Source: Sepiola atlantica
Lineage: Eukaryota; Mollusca; Cephalopoda; Sepiida; Sepiolidae
Direction: 5' to 3'
Length of the DNA: 64,000 nt
Assembly: GCA_963556195.1 (NCBI GenBank)
Contig: OY744525.1
Span: 42,250,076 to 42,314,075, forward strand
In this document: positions 11,071-21,412 of the stretch, one piece after another
How positions within the stretch are numbered: the stretch's first letter is position 1
Layout of the letters: every line of letters begins with the position of its first letter
Notes under the pieces: model-generated
Seen by the model: the letters and a program-made list of their open reading frames with translations, nothing else
The model's database searches: none
Told to the model about the DNA's origin: nothing
Made by a program: the position numbers and the translations under genes

Positions 11071-11749
11071 AAATGCAAGAGTTGACGTTTTTCATGAAAG
11101 AACACCAAAGTGTATATATACCGGATGTTTGAACATATAGGAAAAGTTTCTTTTAATTTGTAAAAAAATGATAAATTGATGTTTTATGGCAGTCAGTTGA
11201 AGTATAAAAAAGTTCAAACCAAATAGTTCTATTGAGTTTTTGAAGACCTTATTCGGAAAAAGAGTGTGATCTCCAGAGGATGTGAGACAAGTTGAACATC
11301 TTGCTACCCGACGTCACACCAGTGGACTTATGTTTTGAATACTCGTCGAAAGTCAGAGAATTCCACCACCAGCAACCTAGAAGACTTGAAGGACTTCAAA
11401 GTCCCATTGAAGAAGAACACACAAGTTTCACGTGTGAGCACCTGAATAACGCTGTGACTCTTATGTTGAGTCGATGCTGAGAATATGTTGTAAAATTATG
11501 TAAACCATGATTTTTTGTTTTGTTTAATATATACACTTTAAACAACCACTACCCTTTCCCATAGGCTCACCATGCACCTGATAAATTTTAGTTCAATTTA
11601 CCAGCACCGAGTGTCAAAGGGAAGCATAAACCTTGATTTTTTTTTTGTTTAATCCATACATTTTTGTAAACATTTTGACAAGTACTTCACGGTTATATTT
11701 ATCAAATAAATTAAATCAAAATAAAATTTAAGCGTTAAAAACATTTATC
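11071..11749. other. Unassigned, one 62-codon frame
   Basis: A 62-codon frame at 11292-11480 lies in a locally GC-richer patch (about 11240-11480) and is not recognised. I see no splice or promoter context that would make it a gene. Confidence 0.4.
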
Positions 11750-12335
11750 ATTCGTTTTGAAACACCCTGTACCACTTTACGCCCCTTTACGAAGATTAAA
11801 ATCAAGATATAATGATACTAAACCTTATGTTTAGAATCCTTATTCTAATTTTTATCAAAATTCATTACATGATTTTACTTCTAGAAAATGTCTAAAATGT
11901 AAAGCTTAAGCTTAAGAGGTCTTAAGAAGAAATTGAAATTGAGGAAATCGTGCTTAATTGGTGTCTAATGACTACATATAAAGTTCAATGCAAATCTGAA
12001 ATATTTAAATTTTCAAATGCGAAATTGTACCCATATTATGCTCCTTAAATGCATCAAAGAAACTGTAATTTGAGGAATATTTATTGATTGCTGTCTAACA
12101 CCTATTGTAAACATTTCACAAAAATCTGAGCTATCTAAATTTTCAGGAAGGGCTTCCACTTTTTTACCCTATTTGCATAAAACTAAATTAAACAAAATAT
12201 AGCCCACCTTTGGACCTCTTACATCTAGCAGCTGTGTTCCAAAATTCATAATTATCGGTTAATTAGTTTAGGACTGAATCCTGTACATAAAAATGCATAA
12301 ACATATAAACATATAAACATGCCTAACTTTATATA
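11750..12335 (+). repeat. R1 dispersed repeat
   Basis: Aligns with 60640-61150. Shared blocks are GATACTAAACCTTATGTcTA, a TTGATGTCTAATGA-like block, AAGGGCTTCC, ACAAAATATAG, GCAGCTGTGTTcCAAAATTC, GATCGGTTAA and the end AACATAcCTAACTTT. Reverse copies lie at about 31080-31480 and 44270-44690. It is at least 500 bp with no preserved frame. The transposon class is unresolved. Confidence 0.75.
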
Positions 12336-12914
12336 GATAGAGATAATTGTATTTTGTTTGCTTAGAGGACAAGGAGGCAATAGAGTTCTAGGTAGAGATA
12401 AACATAGATAGTTGCTTCTCACCCATTTTAATGTAGTTATCTATTAAATGAAATATTGATTCGGATATTTGCAAAGAAACAAACATAAAAACAAACGGTT
12501 TTCCTTTGCTTCAGAGAATCATATTTCACACGGTTGTGTGTACACGTGTATGTAGGAGATTGCATTGAGTGCGTTTAATGGGTGAGAAACCAAGAAATTT
12601 GACTGGTGTTTTTTTTTTCAACGCCCCATTTGGGTGGGAGGGCTTATTTCTTTGAACCTGCTAAGTAAGGCAGATAATTAACAGTGTTCAAAGTGCATGA
12701 TCAATGCAAATCTCATGATCTGCAAAGCAATTCTCTTTATATCTCATTATTAAACCTGCCTTCATAAATCACTTCACTTGGACACGTGACATGATCGATT
12801 CAATTAGATTAGATAAATGGCGGCATGTAAACTTTTTTTTAATGAATATGCGTATGTTCCATTTGATTCTCCATGGATGGATGGTTGGTTGTTGGGTTTT
12901 ATGACATGTCAACC
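12336..12914. other. AT-rich stretch, nothing recognised
   Basis: No repeat match, RNA or plausible coding signal was seen. Confidence 0.5.
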
Positions 12915-13412
12915 GTCATTATTTGGATTATTCAGACCAATTTTATATTATTTGGGATTATTCAAACTACTTTTATAATATTTGGATTATTCAAACTACT
13001 TTTATGATATTTGGATTATTTGGACTACTTTATATTATTTGGATTATTCCGACTACTTTATATTATTTGGATTATTTCGACTACTTGTATATTATTTGGA
13101 TTATTCGAACTACTTTTATATTATTTGGATTATTCGAACTACTTTTATATTATTTGGATTATTTCGACTACTTTTATACTATTTGAATTATTCGAACTAC
13201 TTTTATATTATTTGGATTATTCCGACTACTTTATATTATTTGGATTATTTCGACTACTTGTATATTATTTGGATTATTCGAACTACTTTTATATTATTTG
13301 GATTATTTCGACTACTTTTATACTATTTGGATTATTTGAACTACTTTTATATTATTTGAATTATTCAAACTACTGTTATATTATTTGGATTATTCGGACT
13401 ACTTTTCTCATC
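12915..13412 (-). repeat. 29-bp minisatellite grown from a SINE tail
   Basis: About 17 head-to-tail units of 28-29 bp (TTTGGATTATTCGAACTACT then TTTATATTA). The unit is the reverse complement of the 3' tail of the T1 SINE (AGTAGTCCGAATAATCCAAA), and the array is continuous with the T1 copy at 13395-13690. The several 100+ codon frames here are repeat translations, not proteins. Confidence 0.93.
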
Positions 13413-13690
13413 TTGGATGTAATCTTTGACCTTCATACTCGGGAATCTTTATGTTGAACTGGGGAATCTGTACGGAATTTCCAATAGAACCCGTTACTTA
13501 ATCCACTGGAGTAGATTGCTCTCATTCTCTCAACCATGATTGGGTAGAAGTTTGAAGTAATTCACAATTGTATTCTTAGTGTCGCCCATAATGAGGATTG
13601 AACCTTTAACCTCTAGAAGACTGTCACTTCGAACTGATTATTACTTAGCACTTTTATCTGCTGTTTCACAGGTTGTTGCAGACAATTCTA
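13395..13690 (-). mobile_element. T1 tRNA-headed SINE, reverse copy
   Basis: On the minus strand it shows a degraded tRNA-like head with a B-box-like GGTTCAATCCTC, then TGATTGGGAGA-type body sequence. The GAAACG/ACCTGAAGAAGG block is lost, and the 3' tail is AAGTAGTCCGAATAATCC. The tail is expanded into the adjacent 29-bp array. Confidence 0.75.
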
Positions 13691-13740
13691 ATATGCATTT
13701 TAGGGATCTTAAACCTATTCTATTCTTGATTTTAGAGGTG

Positions 13741-14779
13741 TAGTCTTACTACTTATTACCACTTATTACTACCTATTACTACTTATTACTACCTATTACT
13801 GCTTATTACTACTTATTACCACTTATTACTACCTATTACTACTTATTACTACCTATTACTTCTTATTACTACTTATTACCACTTATTACTACTTAGTACT
13901 ACTTATTACTACTTATTACTACTTATTACTACTTATTACCACTTAGTACTACTTATTACTACTTATTACCACTTATTACCACTTATTACCATTTATTACT
14001 ACTTATTACTACTTATTACCACTTATTACCACTTATTACTCCTTATTACCACTTATTACTACTTATTACTACTTATTACCACTTATTACTACTTATTACT
14101 ACTTATTACCACTTATTACCACTTATTACTACTTATTACTCCTTATTATCACTTATTACAACTTATTACTACTTATTACCACTTATCACTACTTATTACT
14201 CCTTATTACTATTTATTACTACTTATTACTACTTATTGCCACTTATTACTACTTATTACTACTTATTACTACTTATTACCACTTATTACTACTTATTACT
14301 TCTTATTACTACTTATTACTACTTATTACCACTTATTACCACTTATTACTACTTATTACTTCTTATTACTACTTATTACTACTTATTACTACTTATTACC
14401 ACTTATTACTACTTATTACTTCTTATTACTACTTATTACTACTTATTACAACTTATTACTACTTATTACCACTTATCACTACTTATTACTCCTTATTACT
14501 ATTTATTACTACTTATTACTACTTATTGCCACTTATTACTACTTATTACTACTTATTACTACTTATTACCACTTATTACTACTTATTACTTCTTATTACT
14601 ACTTATTACTACTTATTACCACTTATTACCACTTATTACTACTTATTACTTCTTATTACTACTTATTACTACTTATTACTACTTATTACCACTTATTACT
14701 ACTTATTACTTCTTATTACTACTTATTACCACTTATTACTACTTATTACTTCTTATTACTACTTATTACCACTTATTAC
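13741..14779 (+). repeat. 10-bp satellite (ACTTATTACY)n, about 104 copies
   Basis: Array of ACTTATTACT/ACTTATTACC in unbroken 10-bp register for about 1.04 kb. Higher-order structure is visible: the rare variant run ACTTATCACT, CCTTATTACT, ATTTATTACT, ACTTATTGCC appears twice exactly 290 bp apart (ACTTATTGCC at 14231 and 14521), and the following variants also match. Long stop-free frames are translations of the repeat. It is flanked by T1 SINE pieces in opposite orientation. Confidence 0.97.
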
Positions 14780-14780
14780 T

Positions 14781-14962
14781 ATATGGTGGATTAAACAAAG
14801 GGTTCTGTTCAAAACTCTGTACAGAGTCTTGAGTTCAACATACGACAAAGCGCACATGAAGACCGAAAAGTTGTGAAAATAATATAAAAGATGAGAATAG
14901 TAGTCTGAATAATCAAAATAATGCAAATTATCAATCCTCATCTCCAAAATTCCAAAACATGT
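14781..14962 (+). mobile_element. T1 SINE, 5'-truncated forward copy
   Basis: Starts GATTAAACAAAGGGTTCTGT, continues with GTACAGAGTCTTGAGTTCAA, then a GATGAGAATAGTAGTCTGAA tail and CTCATCTCCAAAATTCCAAA. It matches the body and tail of the complete T1 copy at 58306-58620. The tRNA-like head is absent. Confidence 0.8.
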
Positions 14963-15257
14963 CAACCACTGTTGGGTCATTTCATGCCAAAATCATACAT
15001 TTCGTTAATATATTAATATTAAATATTAATTTTATTTAACGTCAATACGTAGTTAAAGCAAAATAAATTGTTTTGGACTATTAAAATAATTTCCAACGCT
15101 ATTGATAACATTTAACCATTCATTTATTTATTTTTATTATCGCTTTTTTATTATCGCTTATGTTTGAATTCATGTTTTGAAACATGACGTAAATCATAAA
15201 TCTATGACGTCATGTCAAAGCTACAAATATTTTGTCAAGGTAATGTTTTAAGCTCTA

Positions 15258-15425
15258 TTTATAAGAAAGTCCAAATAGGTCAGTTGGTAGACCCTCAGAC
15301 TGAAGATTCCCAAGTTCGAAAAGATGCACCTGAAGAAGGTTAAAGGTTACACCGGCCGAAACGTTTTAGAAATGACAACCAAGATGAAAATAGTAGTCTG
15401 AATAATCCAAATGATACAAGTTGTT
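15258..15425 (+). mobile_element. T1-tailed SINE with tRNA-Phe-like head
   Basis: AATAGGTCAGTTGGTAGACC forms a 4-bp D stem (GGTC/GACC) with an AGTTGGTA loop. It is followed by the tRNA-Phe-type anticodon loop CTGAAGA and a B-box-like AAGTTCGAAAAG. Then comes the T1 module GATGCACCTGAAGAAGG, GGCCGAAACG and AGTAGTCTGAATAATCCAAA. The head differs from the other T1 copies, so the head may have been exchanged onto a shared tail. Not a functional tRNA: the anticodon and acceptor stems do not close. Confidence 0.65.
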
Positions 15426-16664
15426 ATTTCATCCATAACTAAAGAAAAGTTGTGGGTTATAACCTCTTCCAATATCATAAGTTTAGACGTATGAAACACT
15501 GTAGTGCTTCATAGCCAGCAGCTCCACTCTTGGATCTAGGCCAATGGTATCATCAGAAGGATAACGTACCAGCGAGTTTCAGCACCTTATCCTCGACTGA
15601 TAACACTGGTACAGTGGCGCCCCTCCACGTTGGAGTTGCCAATACTTGGTAGAATCCTGACTATTGTTTTTTCGTGGCATGTATTTTCTGCATGTGATGT
15701 TATGTTGACGTTTTTTTCTGGTTTCAATAATGAACATCAGATTTCTCTTTCGTTCCAGCTAGGGTCATCCCTTTTCAATCACAACAAAATGGTCGTTTCT
15801 ACTGCTGTTTGTATTTCTGTTGTCATTCTACTTGCTTCTTTACCTTTGAATCCAAATCGGTTTTTGACTAGGTACAGAAATATAGATTTGATAGGATTTG
15901 AACCCAGCATAGCCAATTCTATTTTTCGCAACGATGCCCATTAAACTTATCACAGAAAGATTTGTTGGTTTGGTTGTTAATTTTATTTTGTGATTAATGA
16001 TAAAGCAATGTCTATAGTAAACGATCCAGGGTACTGCTTTCAAGTTTATTGTCTATAACTTTGCAGAATTTTCCCCATATAATTTATTTTTGTAGACCAA
16101 TTCCTTTGTTCTTTTTACTTTTTCATCTTTAGTTTTCTTTTTGCCAAAGGAATTGCTGAAATCATTTCGAAAGTAGACGGATATGGCATTTAGATACGTT
16201 GAAATTACTGCAAAGTTTATTGCAGATGAAGTTAAGAATTTCTATTTAAGAAACATAAATGAGGTATGTAATAAACAGTAGGAAGTAAAAAAAAAACATG
16301 AGAACACTTTTCAGTCAGCTAACATCAACCAGAGGAGTAAAACACCCACCCACTCAATGATGCGACGTATAAGATTCTGAGACACCTCAAACCGATTCAC
16401 GCTCAAGATTCATGAATTCAGAAGAAATAAAACATCTAAAAAGCTTAATTCTCTTTTTTGTGATTATTTTGTTCCCCAAAAGGAAACAGGTTTAGTCCGC
16501 ACGGAACACAATAAAAATGTCAGAAGGAAAACAAAAATGATAAGAGAAGCAGATGTGAAAACTTCATTAATTTAAAATCAAAATTTAATATGAGAATGTA
16601 ACAAATCGAATCCCTAATCAATGAAGTAATTCATCTGAAAATTCAGTCAGGAAACAGTTCACTT
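15426..16664. other. Unassigned region, frames not recognised
   Basis: A 104-codon plus-strand frame (15630-15944) matches no family I know and overlaps an antisense frame. A B-box-like GGGTTCAAATCC lies on the minus strand near 15893-15904 without a convincing tRNA fold. Confidence 0.4.
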
Positions 16665-17230
16665 TGAAACAATTGGGACACTGTTACATTTTTAAACCAT
16701 TCACGAACCGGTTAATTTCTTTAAACCAATCACGAACCGGTTAATTTCTTAAACCAGTTCAGGAATTGGTTCACTTTTTAAACCAGTCCAGGAATTGGTT
16801 CATTTCGTTAAACCATTCACGAACCGGTTCATTTCTTTAAACCATTCACGAACCGGTTCATTTCGTTAAACCAGTTCAGGAATTGGTTCACTTTTTAAAC
16901 CAATTCAGGAATTAGTTCACTTTTTAAACCAGTTCAGGAATTGGTTTATTTCTTTAAACCAGTTCAGGAATTGGTTTATTTCTTTAAACCATTCACGAAC
17001 CGGTTCATTTCTTTAAACCATTCACGAACCGGTTCATTTCTTTAAACCATTCACGAACTGGTTCATTTCGTTAAACCATTCACGAACCGGTTCATTTTTC
17101 AACCATTCACGAACCGATCCATTTCTTAAACCAGTTCAGGAATTGGTTCACTTTTTAAACCAGTTCAGGAATTGGTTCACTTTTTAAACCAGTTCAGGAA
17201 TTGGCCTATTTTGATATAATTCAGGAACTG
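16665..17230 (+). repeat. ~30-bp minisatellite with two monomer types
   Basis: About 19 units alternate in blocks between AAACCATTCACGAACCGGTT (+CATTTCTTT) and AAACCAGTTCAGGAATTGGT (+TCACTTTTT). The first type contains the self-complementary ACCGGT. The two types share AAACCA, TTCA, GGAA-like and GGTTCA positions, so they are diverged sister monomers. Confidence 0.93.
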
Positions 17231-17750
17231 GTTCTGCATACTTTAATAAGCATTTAATGCAGACCAGTACAAACAAGTTGGATTTTGCCACTGATTTTAT
17301 CCGTGTATTACCTATTGAGCTTTTAAATGTTCATTTTTGAACGTCTTCAGAAATGTTATGCAGTTTCAATTATAAAGAGATACCAAAGCCATTATAATAA
17401 AATAGGATTTTTTCAAGATGTTGGCCTGAAATGTTTTAAATGAATGTAGCTTTATTTTACGTCTTTAATATATAAATATAAATACATGAAAACACTATGT
17501 TTTACCTTCTTCTGCTTGTAAAATATATAAGCAAAACATCTCAGCTTTGTTAAAAGAACTGATGTGCATCAAAACCGATGCTCAATAAAGATTTCACCCC
17601 TTTGTAATTTTCTCAAGAATTTGTAAACAGTTTAGCAATTCAGAGTCTTATGCAAACATTAAAAGCTTTCCAATATGACGCATCACAGAAGAAACCATTT
17701 CCTGTGAGCAGCAAAAGACATAGTTTTCTTAAAAGCAAGTTCTACAATTT
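17231..17750. other. AT-rich stretch, nothing recognised
   Basis: Contains CAAAACCGATGCTCAATAAA, a Pol II poly(A)-signal-like context, but no coding evidence upstream. Confidence 0.4.
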
Positions 17751-18175
17751 TCTCATTTTCAAAGAAAAAGATTTGGCCCTTTCTCCAGCCATCACAACCT
17801 CCTGCTACCCCCGAGCCACCTGCCCGGTCACAACCCTTGACCAACAGTTCTACCAGTCGATCAACACCCCAACTCCTTCCAACAAAACAAGAAAGGGGAT
17901 ACTAAGATCGTCCTCAACCAGCGAGCCATCCCGCTAAACAGCCAATCGAAGTAGTTCACACTCAATCCACGCGAGCTCATTGGCTCGTTAAATAACCTAG
18001 AACACTTTTTCACCCCTGAACGCATTTGGACAAGCACTTTTCCCCTGGACGCACAGAATCGCCACCCATGCGTATTAACCATATAATTAAGTGTCCGACT
18101 GGTTTCTGCTATTAAGTGTCCGAGACCCTTCTCTTCTTTCACACGGACACACACACGCGCGCCTCTTACAGCATT
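17751..18175. other. GC-richer low-repeat patch
   Basis: Locally C-rich sequence with no tandem structure apart from a doubled ATTAAGTGTCCGAc (18085 and 18112). CCAAT (in CAGCCAATCG) and TTAAATAA lie close together near 17940-17990. Frames of 95 codons (+) and 97 codons (-) overlap and neither is recognised. It could be unique sequence near a gene, but I cannot support a promoter call. Confidence 0.3.
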
Positions 18176-18389
18176 ACTCCTATTATTAAAACAAAGATCC
18201 TTCTGTATTGAAGTCTGTGATGGACTCGGGTCGCAAAGGTGGCAAATTTACCCCACAGCTTTGCCAAGGATAGCTCAAGCATCTCCATCTAACCTATCTC
18301 TGATCCGCTTCTCTTGGTTTTCTTAATTTCATCACCACCACAACCCTTGTCCACTTCCCACTTAGTAATGTTTTTTCTTTTATTGCTAT

Positions 18390-18392
<3 letters not shown>

Positions 18393-18482
<90 letters not shown>
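18393..18482. repeat. (TA)n microsatellite
   Basis: About 45 perfect TA units abutting the tRNA-like head of the retrozyme-like dimer. Confidence 0.98.
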
Positions 18483-18486
<4 letters not shown>

Positions 18487-18970
18487 CGTGTGGTTAAGGC
18501 GTCGGATTTGAGTTGCAAAAATACTCGGAATCCGGGGTTTCGAATCGCATGACCGGTAGTGAATAGTCATATCTCTAAGCTGATGAGTCCCGATTATTAA
18601 AAAGGACGAAACGTATACGTACATAGATAATAAACAATAACAAATATTTATTATTATTTGTCGCTCCTAGAAAAAGTAGAGCACTGTAAGTGTAGTATTA
18701 ACACAGCATGACGTCACTAGCTTTAAATGCATCGTTCCTTTCATTCAAAAAAAAAAGAAAGTAGAACGCTCTCAGACGTTAAGCCGTCGATAAAGTGTTA
18801 AAATCATCATAGTTTACTCGCTGTTCAGAATTGGCCGTGTGGTTAAGGCATCAGATTTGAGTTGCAAAAATACTCATAATCCGGGGTTTCGAATCGTATG
18901 ACCGGTAGTGAATAGTTATATCTCTATGCTGATGAGTCCCGATTATTAAAAAGGACGAAACGTATACGTA
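18483..18970 (+). mobile_element. tRNA-like/hammerhead retrozyme-like dimer
   Basis: The region contains 1.4 units of a 349-bp head-to-tail repeat, measured from ribozyme cleavage site to cleavage site (18621 to 18970). Each unit carries a tRNA-Leu/Ser-like stretch with an A-box (TGGCCGTGTGGTTAAGGC; 18483 and 18832) and a B-box-like GGGTTTCGAATCGC, the linker GACCGGTAGTGAATAG, then a type I hammerhead. The rest of the unit contains CACTGTAAGTGTAGTATTAA and ATGCATCGTTCC. Tandem hammerhead-bounded monomers without ORFs are the hallmark of retrozymes; tRNA-related elements with hammerheads are known from schistosome Sm-alpha. A Penelope-like helper is inferred. (TA)n tracts flank both sides. Confidence 0.8.
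18574..18627 (+). ncRNA. Type I hammerhead ribozyme, unit 1
   Basis: Stem I strands are TCTAAG and CATAGA (one A-A mismatch). The core is CTGATGA at 18580-18586. Stem II is GTCC pairing with GGAC across a 13-nt loop. GAAA lies at 18608-18611. Stem III is ACG/CGT with loop TATA, and the cleavage nucleotide is A18621 (GTA). Every conserved core base of the family is present. A very short stem III is typical of retroelement hammerheads, which are thought to cleave best as dimers. Confidence 0.85.
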
Positions 18971-18976
18971 CTAATA
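18923..18976 (+). ncRNA. Hammerhead ribozyme, unit 2
   Basis: Core and stems II and III are identical to unit 1 (CTGATGAGTCC, GGACGAAACGTATACGTA). The 5' stem I strand is TCTATG, which would pair perfectly with CATAGA of unit 1. The local 3' strand is shortened to CTAATAAAC, so stem I is broken in cis and the copy is probably inactive alone. Confidence 0.75.
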
Positions 18977-18986
18977 AACAATAACA

Positions 18987-18989
<3 letters not shown>

Positions 18990-19065
<76 letters not shown>

Positions 19066-19067
19066 AA
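18990..19067. repeat. (TA)n/(GA)n microsatellite
   Basis: TA block followed by GA block and AAAGAAAG, to the right of the hammerhead dimer. Confidence 0.97.
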
Positions 19068-19165
19068 GAAATAGCATATATTATAAATTCATTGAAAAAG
19101 AACAATAAAGTGCTCGTTTGTGGGTCCTACAAGAGCTAATATAAAGTATTTATTTAAAAACTATA

Positions 19166-19256
19166 CAGAATGAATCTTCAGCACCATTCAGTAGTCGAAG
19201 ACTTTCAGAAAAATCTTAAACTTTTTCGAACTCTTTGACTACTGAACAGTGCTGAA
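19166..19256. repeat. Inverted repeat, ~33-bp arms
   Basis: ATCTTCAGCACCATTCAGTA (about 19172) is the inverse of TACTGAACAGTGCTGAAGAT (about 19242), with AGTCGAAGACT-like inner arms and a ~25-bp spacer. It would form a strong hairpin in RNA. No hammerhead GAAA element was found. Confidence 0.7.
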
Positions 19257-19486
19257 GATATGATCTGACAATATAAGACAGTTTCTACCTCAAAAACAGC
19301 ATGTCCAGACCGATAAAACCCCAGTACACTAAACTGACACTGTAATGTAGAGTTTTTAAATAAAATGCCGAAAGTACTCAACTCTTTTTAGAGAAAGGTA
19401 TGGCTTTACCAATAGAAGAAAGTATATATTTACGGTCCCGAATTTAGGCTAAATCATAATTACCCCTAACTAAAATAAGATTTCAA

Positions 19487-19925
19487 ATATTGAAACTAGA
19501 AAAAACTAGTAATTGTAGAGCTAAAAATAATTGCCTATTAAATAATAATTGCATGAAAAATGATGTAGTTTATAGCTGTGTTGTTAAATCCAATAACAGT
19601 AATAATAGCAATAATAATGATAAAAATATATTTACTTATATTGGATTCACTGCATCAAAAATTAAACAAAGGCTTTCTTCACAATTCCCTTAATGATGAT
19701 AGATACACTAATTCAACTTCTCTTTCTAAATAATACAACTTTGATATTTTACAAAATGTTCAATTCTTAAAAAAGCAGAATCTTATAAACCTTGATTTAA
19801 GTATTGTAATCAGTGTATAACAGAAGCATTATCTATTATGAAAATTAAAACTAATCTGCTTAATGTAAAATCGGAAATTATTTTGTCTTGTTTGCATAAA
19901 AGAAAATAATAATACAATCAATTTA
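19487..19925 (+). pseudogene. Penelope-like GIY-YIG endonuclease relic
   Basis: The frame at 19490-19693 reads SNCRAKNNCLLNNNCMKND then VVYSCVVKS, an asparagine-rich insert and YIGFTASKIKQRLSSQF. The CRNKxxCPLxGxC...VVYxxxV...YIGxT...KxRxxxH pattern is the cysteine-rich linker plus GIY-YIG nuclease start found in Penelope-like and related retroelements. A frameshift at about 19690 is followed by a continuation in which LLNVKSEIILSCLHKRK ends the domain near 19912. The relic is decayed and AT-biased. It lies 0.5 kb from the hammerhead dimer, which fits the known link between Penelope-like elements and hammerheads. Confidence 0.7.
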
Positions 19926-20752
19926 AGATAAAACTGAGTCTAACTCAAACTTAATAAAAACTAACAAAATTTGCATAAATAACCTTGATGTATATATAAA
20001 CATACAGTTATCTATTATTATATAAACATACAGTTATCTATTAGTAGAAATCAATTAATTATTTCCTTCATATAATGGTAAATAAATTTATATAATACAT
20101 AAATAATATAAAAAACATATTAATATTACTATAATAGCTAACATTATGTAAAACTTTTATTTTTTATCAGATATAGATAAACATATATAAAAAAAATTAA
20201 TACATTTTCAAGTAATTTATTTTAGTTTCAGGATTGTTTGAATAACTTACCCGTTGCAGAACAAGGGGAATAATTCAACTACTAGTAAATTGATACTTAT
20301 CTCCCTTAGATCTAAATTTAATTAACAAAAACTGTAAAGGAATAAAAATATAATTAACTTTCTTTAGTTATCAGAACTTTCTAATTACTGAGGTATTAAA
20401 AAGAGCAATTAAAAAATATTAACTATATTTCTTTTAGGATTTCTAATAGAGATAATTTCAAAGATTTTGACTATAAAAGAGGCTTTAAAAGGATAATTTT
20501 AAAAAATTAAAACAAAAATGTGACAATTGAATAATTTATTTTTTATATAAATGGAGTTATTATTTATGATGTTTTTTTTTTCTGAAGAGAAGTCACTTTA
20601 ATTTTTATTTTAAACTTTGGTAAAAAGGAAGAAAAATGATCAATCAGAATCTTGTTTTAGTTATGATATGAGTTTCTGGAGTGAATTGATTTTGAAACAA
20701 TTGTAAAAAAGATTATACTATGAATTTCTTTTGAATTTAGCTGAGAAAGCTA

Positions 20753-20756
<4 letters not shown>
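19926..20756. other. Very AT-rich stretch, nothing recognised
   Basis: Likely further decayed retroelement sequence, but I see no domain, RNA or repeat that I can name. Confidence 0.4.

Positions 20757-20844
<88 letters not shown>
20757..20844. repeat. (TA)n microsatellite
   Basis: About 44 TA units. Confidence 0.98.
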
Positions 20845-20849
<5 letters not shown>

Positions 20850-21060
20850 GGAAGTTTCTCAACCATTAAAACTATATATAAAAAAATATATATAAAAAAA
20901 AAAAAAATAAATAAATAAAAAAACTTATAGTCTCAAGTCTTTCAGTGGAAAATCACTCATGTAAGTCAATTTATTTTTTACAGTTATTATATTAGTTAGT
21001 TTCTAACACTATTTTAAGGGATCATCAGTTGTTTACCATGAAAAACTGTTTCGGGAATTT
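20845..21060 (+). repeat. R5 dispersed repeat
   Basis: Starts GTCTCGGAAGTTTCTCAACC directly after (TA)n. Homologous to 61912-62060, with shared TAAGTCAATc, TATATTAGTTAgtTTCc and the same (TA)n-adjacent start. No coding capacity. Confidence 0.6.
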
Positions 21061-21109
21061 AATATATATATATTTATTTATTTATGTATATACACATATT
21101 ATAATGTGA

Positions 21110-21260
21110 TATAACATATTGTGTATATATCTTCAGTATTTATTTAAACAGTGCTCAATATGTGAGTAGAGGTTAGTAGTAGTAGTATGAAAATATATGG
21201 TAACTAAGCTACACAAAGGCGTCCATGTTTCATTCCAAGAGATGATTATCAGGCTCCCTC
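21110..21260 (-). repeat. Hammerhead family C, diverged copy
   Basis: Matches the family C element (CAGTATTTAtTTaAACAGTGCTC, TATGTGAGTAGAGgTtAGTAG, TATATGGtAAcTAAGCTACAC). On the minus strand it carries CTGATAATC and TGAAACATGG, a mutated hammerhead core, then TTTGTGTAGCTTA. Followed by (TA)n. Confidence 0.6.
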
Positions 21261-21274
21261 TTTCTTTCTCTCTT

Positions 21275-21412
<138 letters not shown>

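Noticed and set aside
13011..13457. 148-codon frame rich in YIIWII/TTFILFGLF
   Set aside because: Translation of the 29-bp minisatellite in a stop-free phase; three overlapping frames look alike.
14236..14832. 198-codon frame LITTYYYLLL repeat, longest ORF in the window
   Set aside because: Direct translation of the 10-bp satellite (10 residues per 30 bp); no start context or conserved domain.
15885..15965. Minus-strand tRNA gene or SINE head with GGGTTCAAATCC
   Set aside because: B-box only; no D-arm or acceptor pairing and no SINE body recognised.
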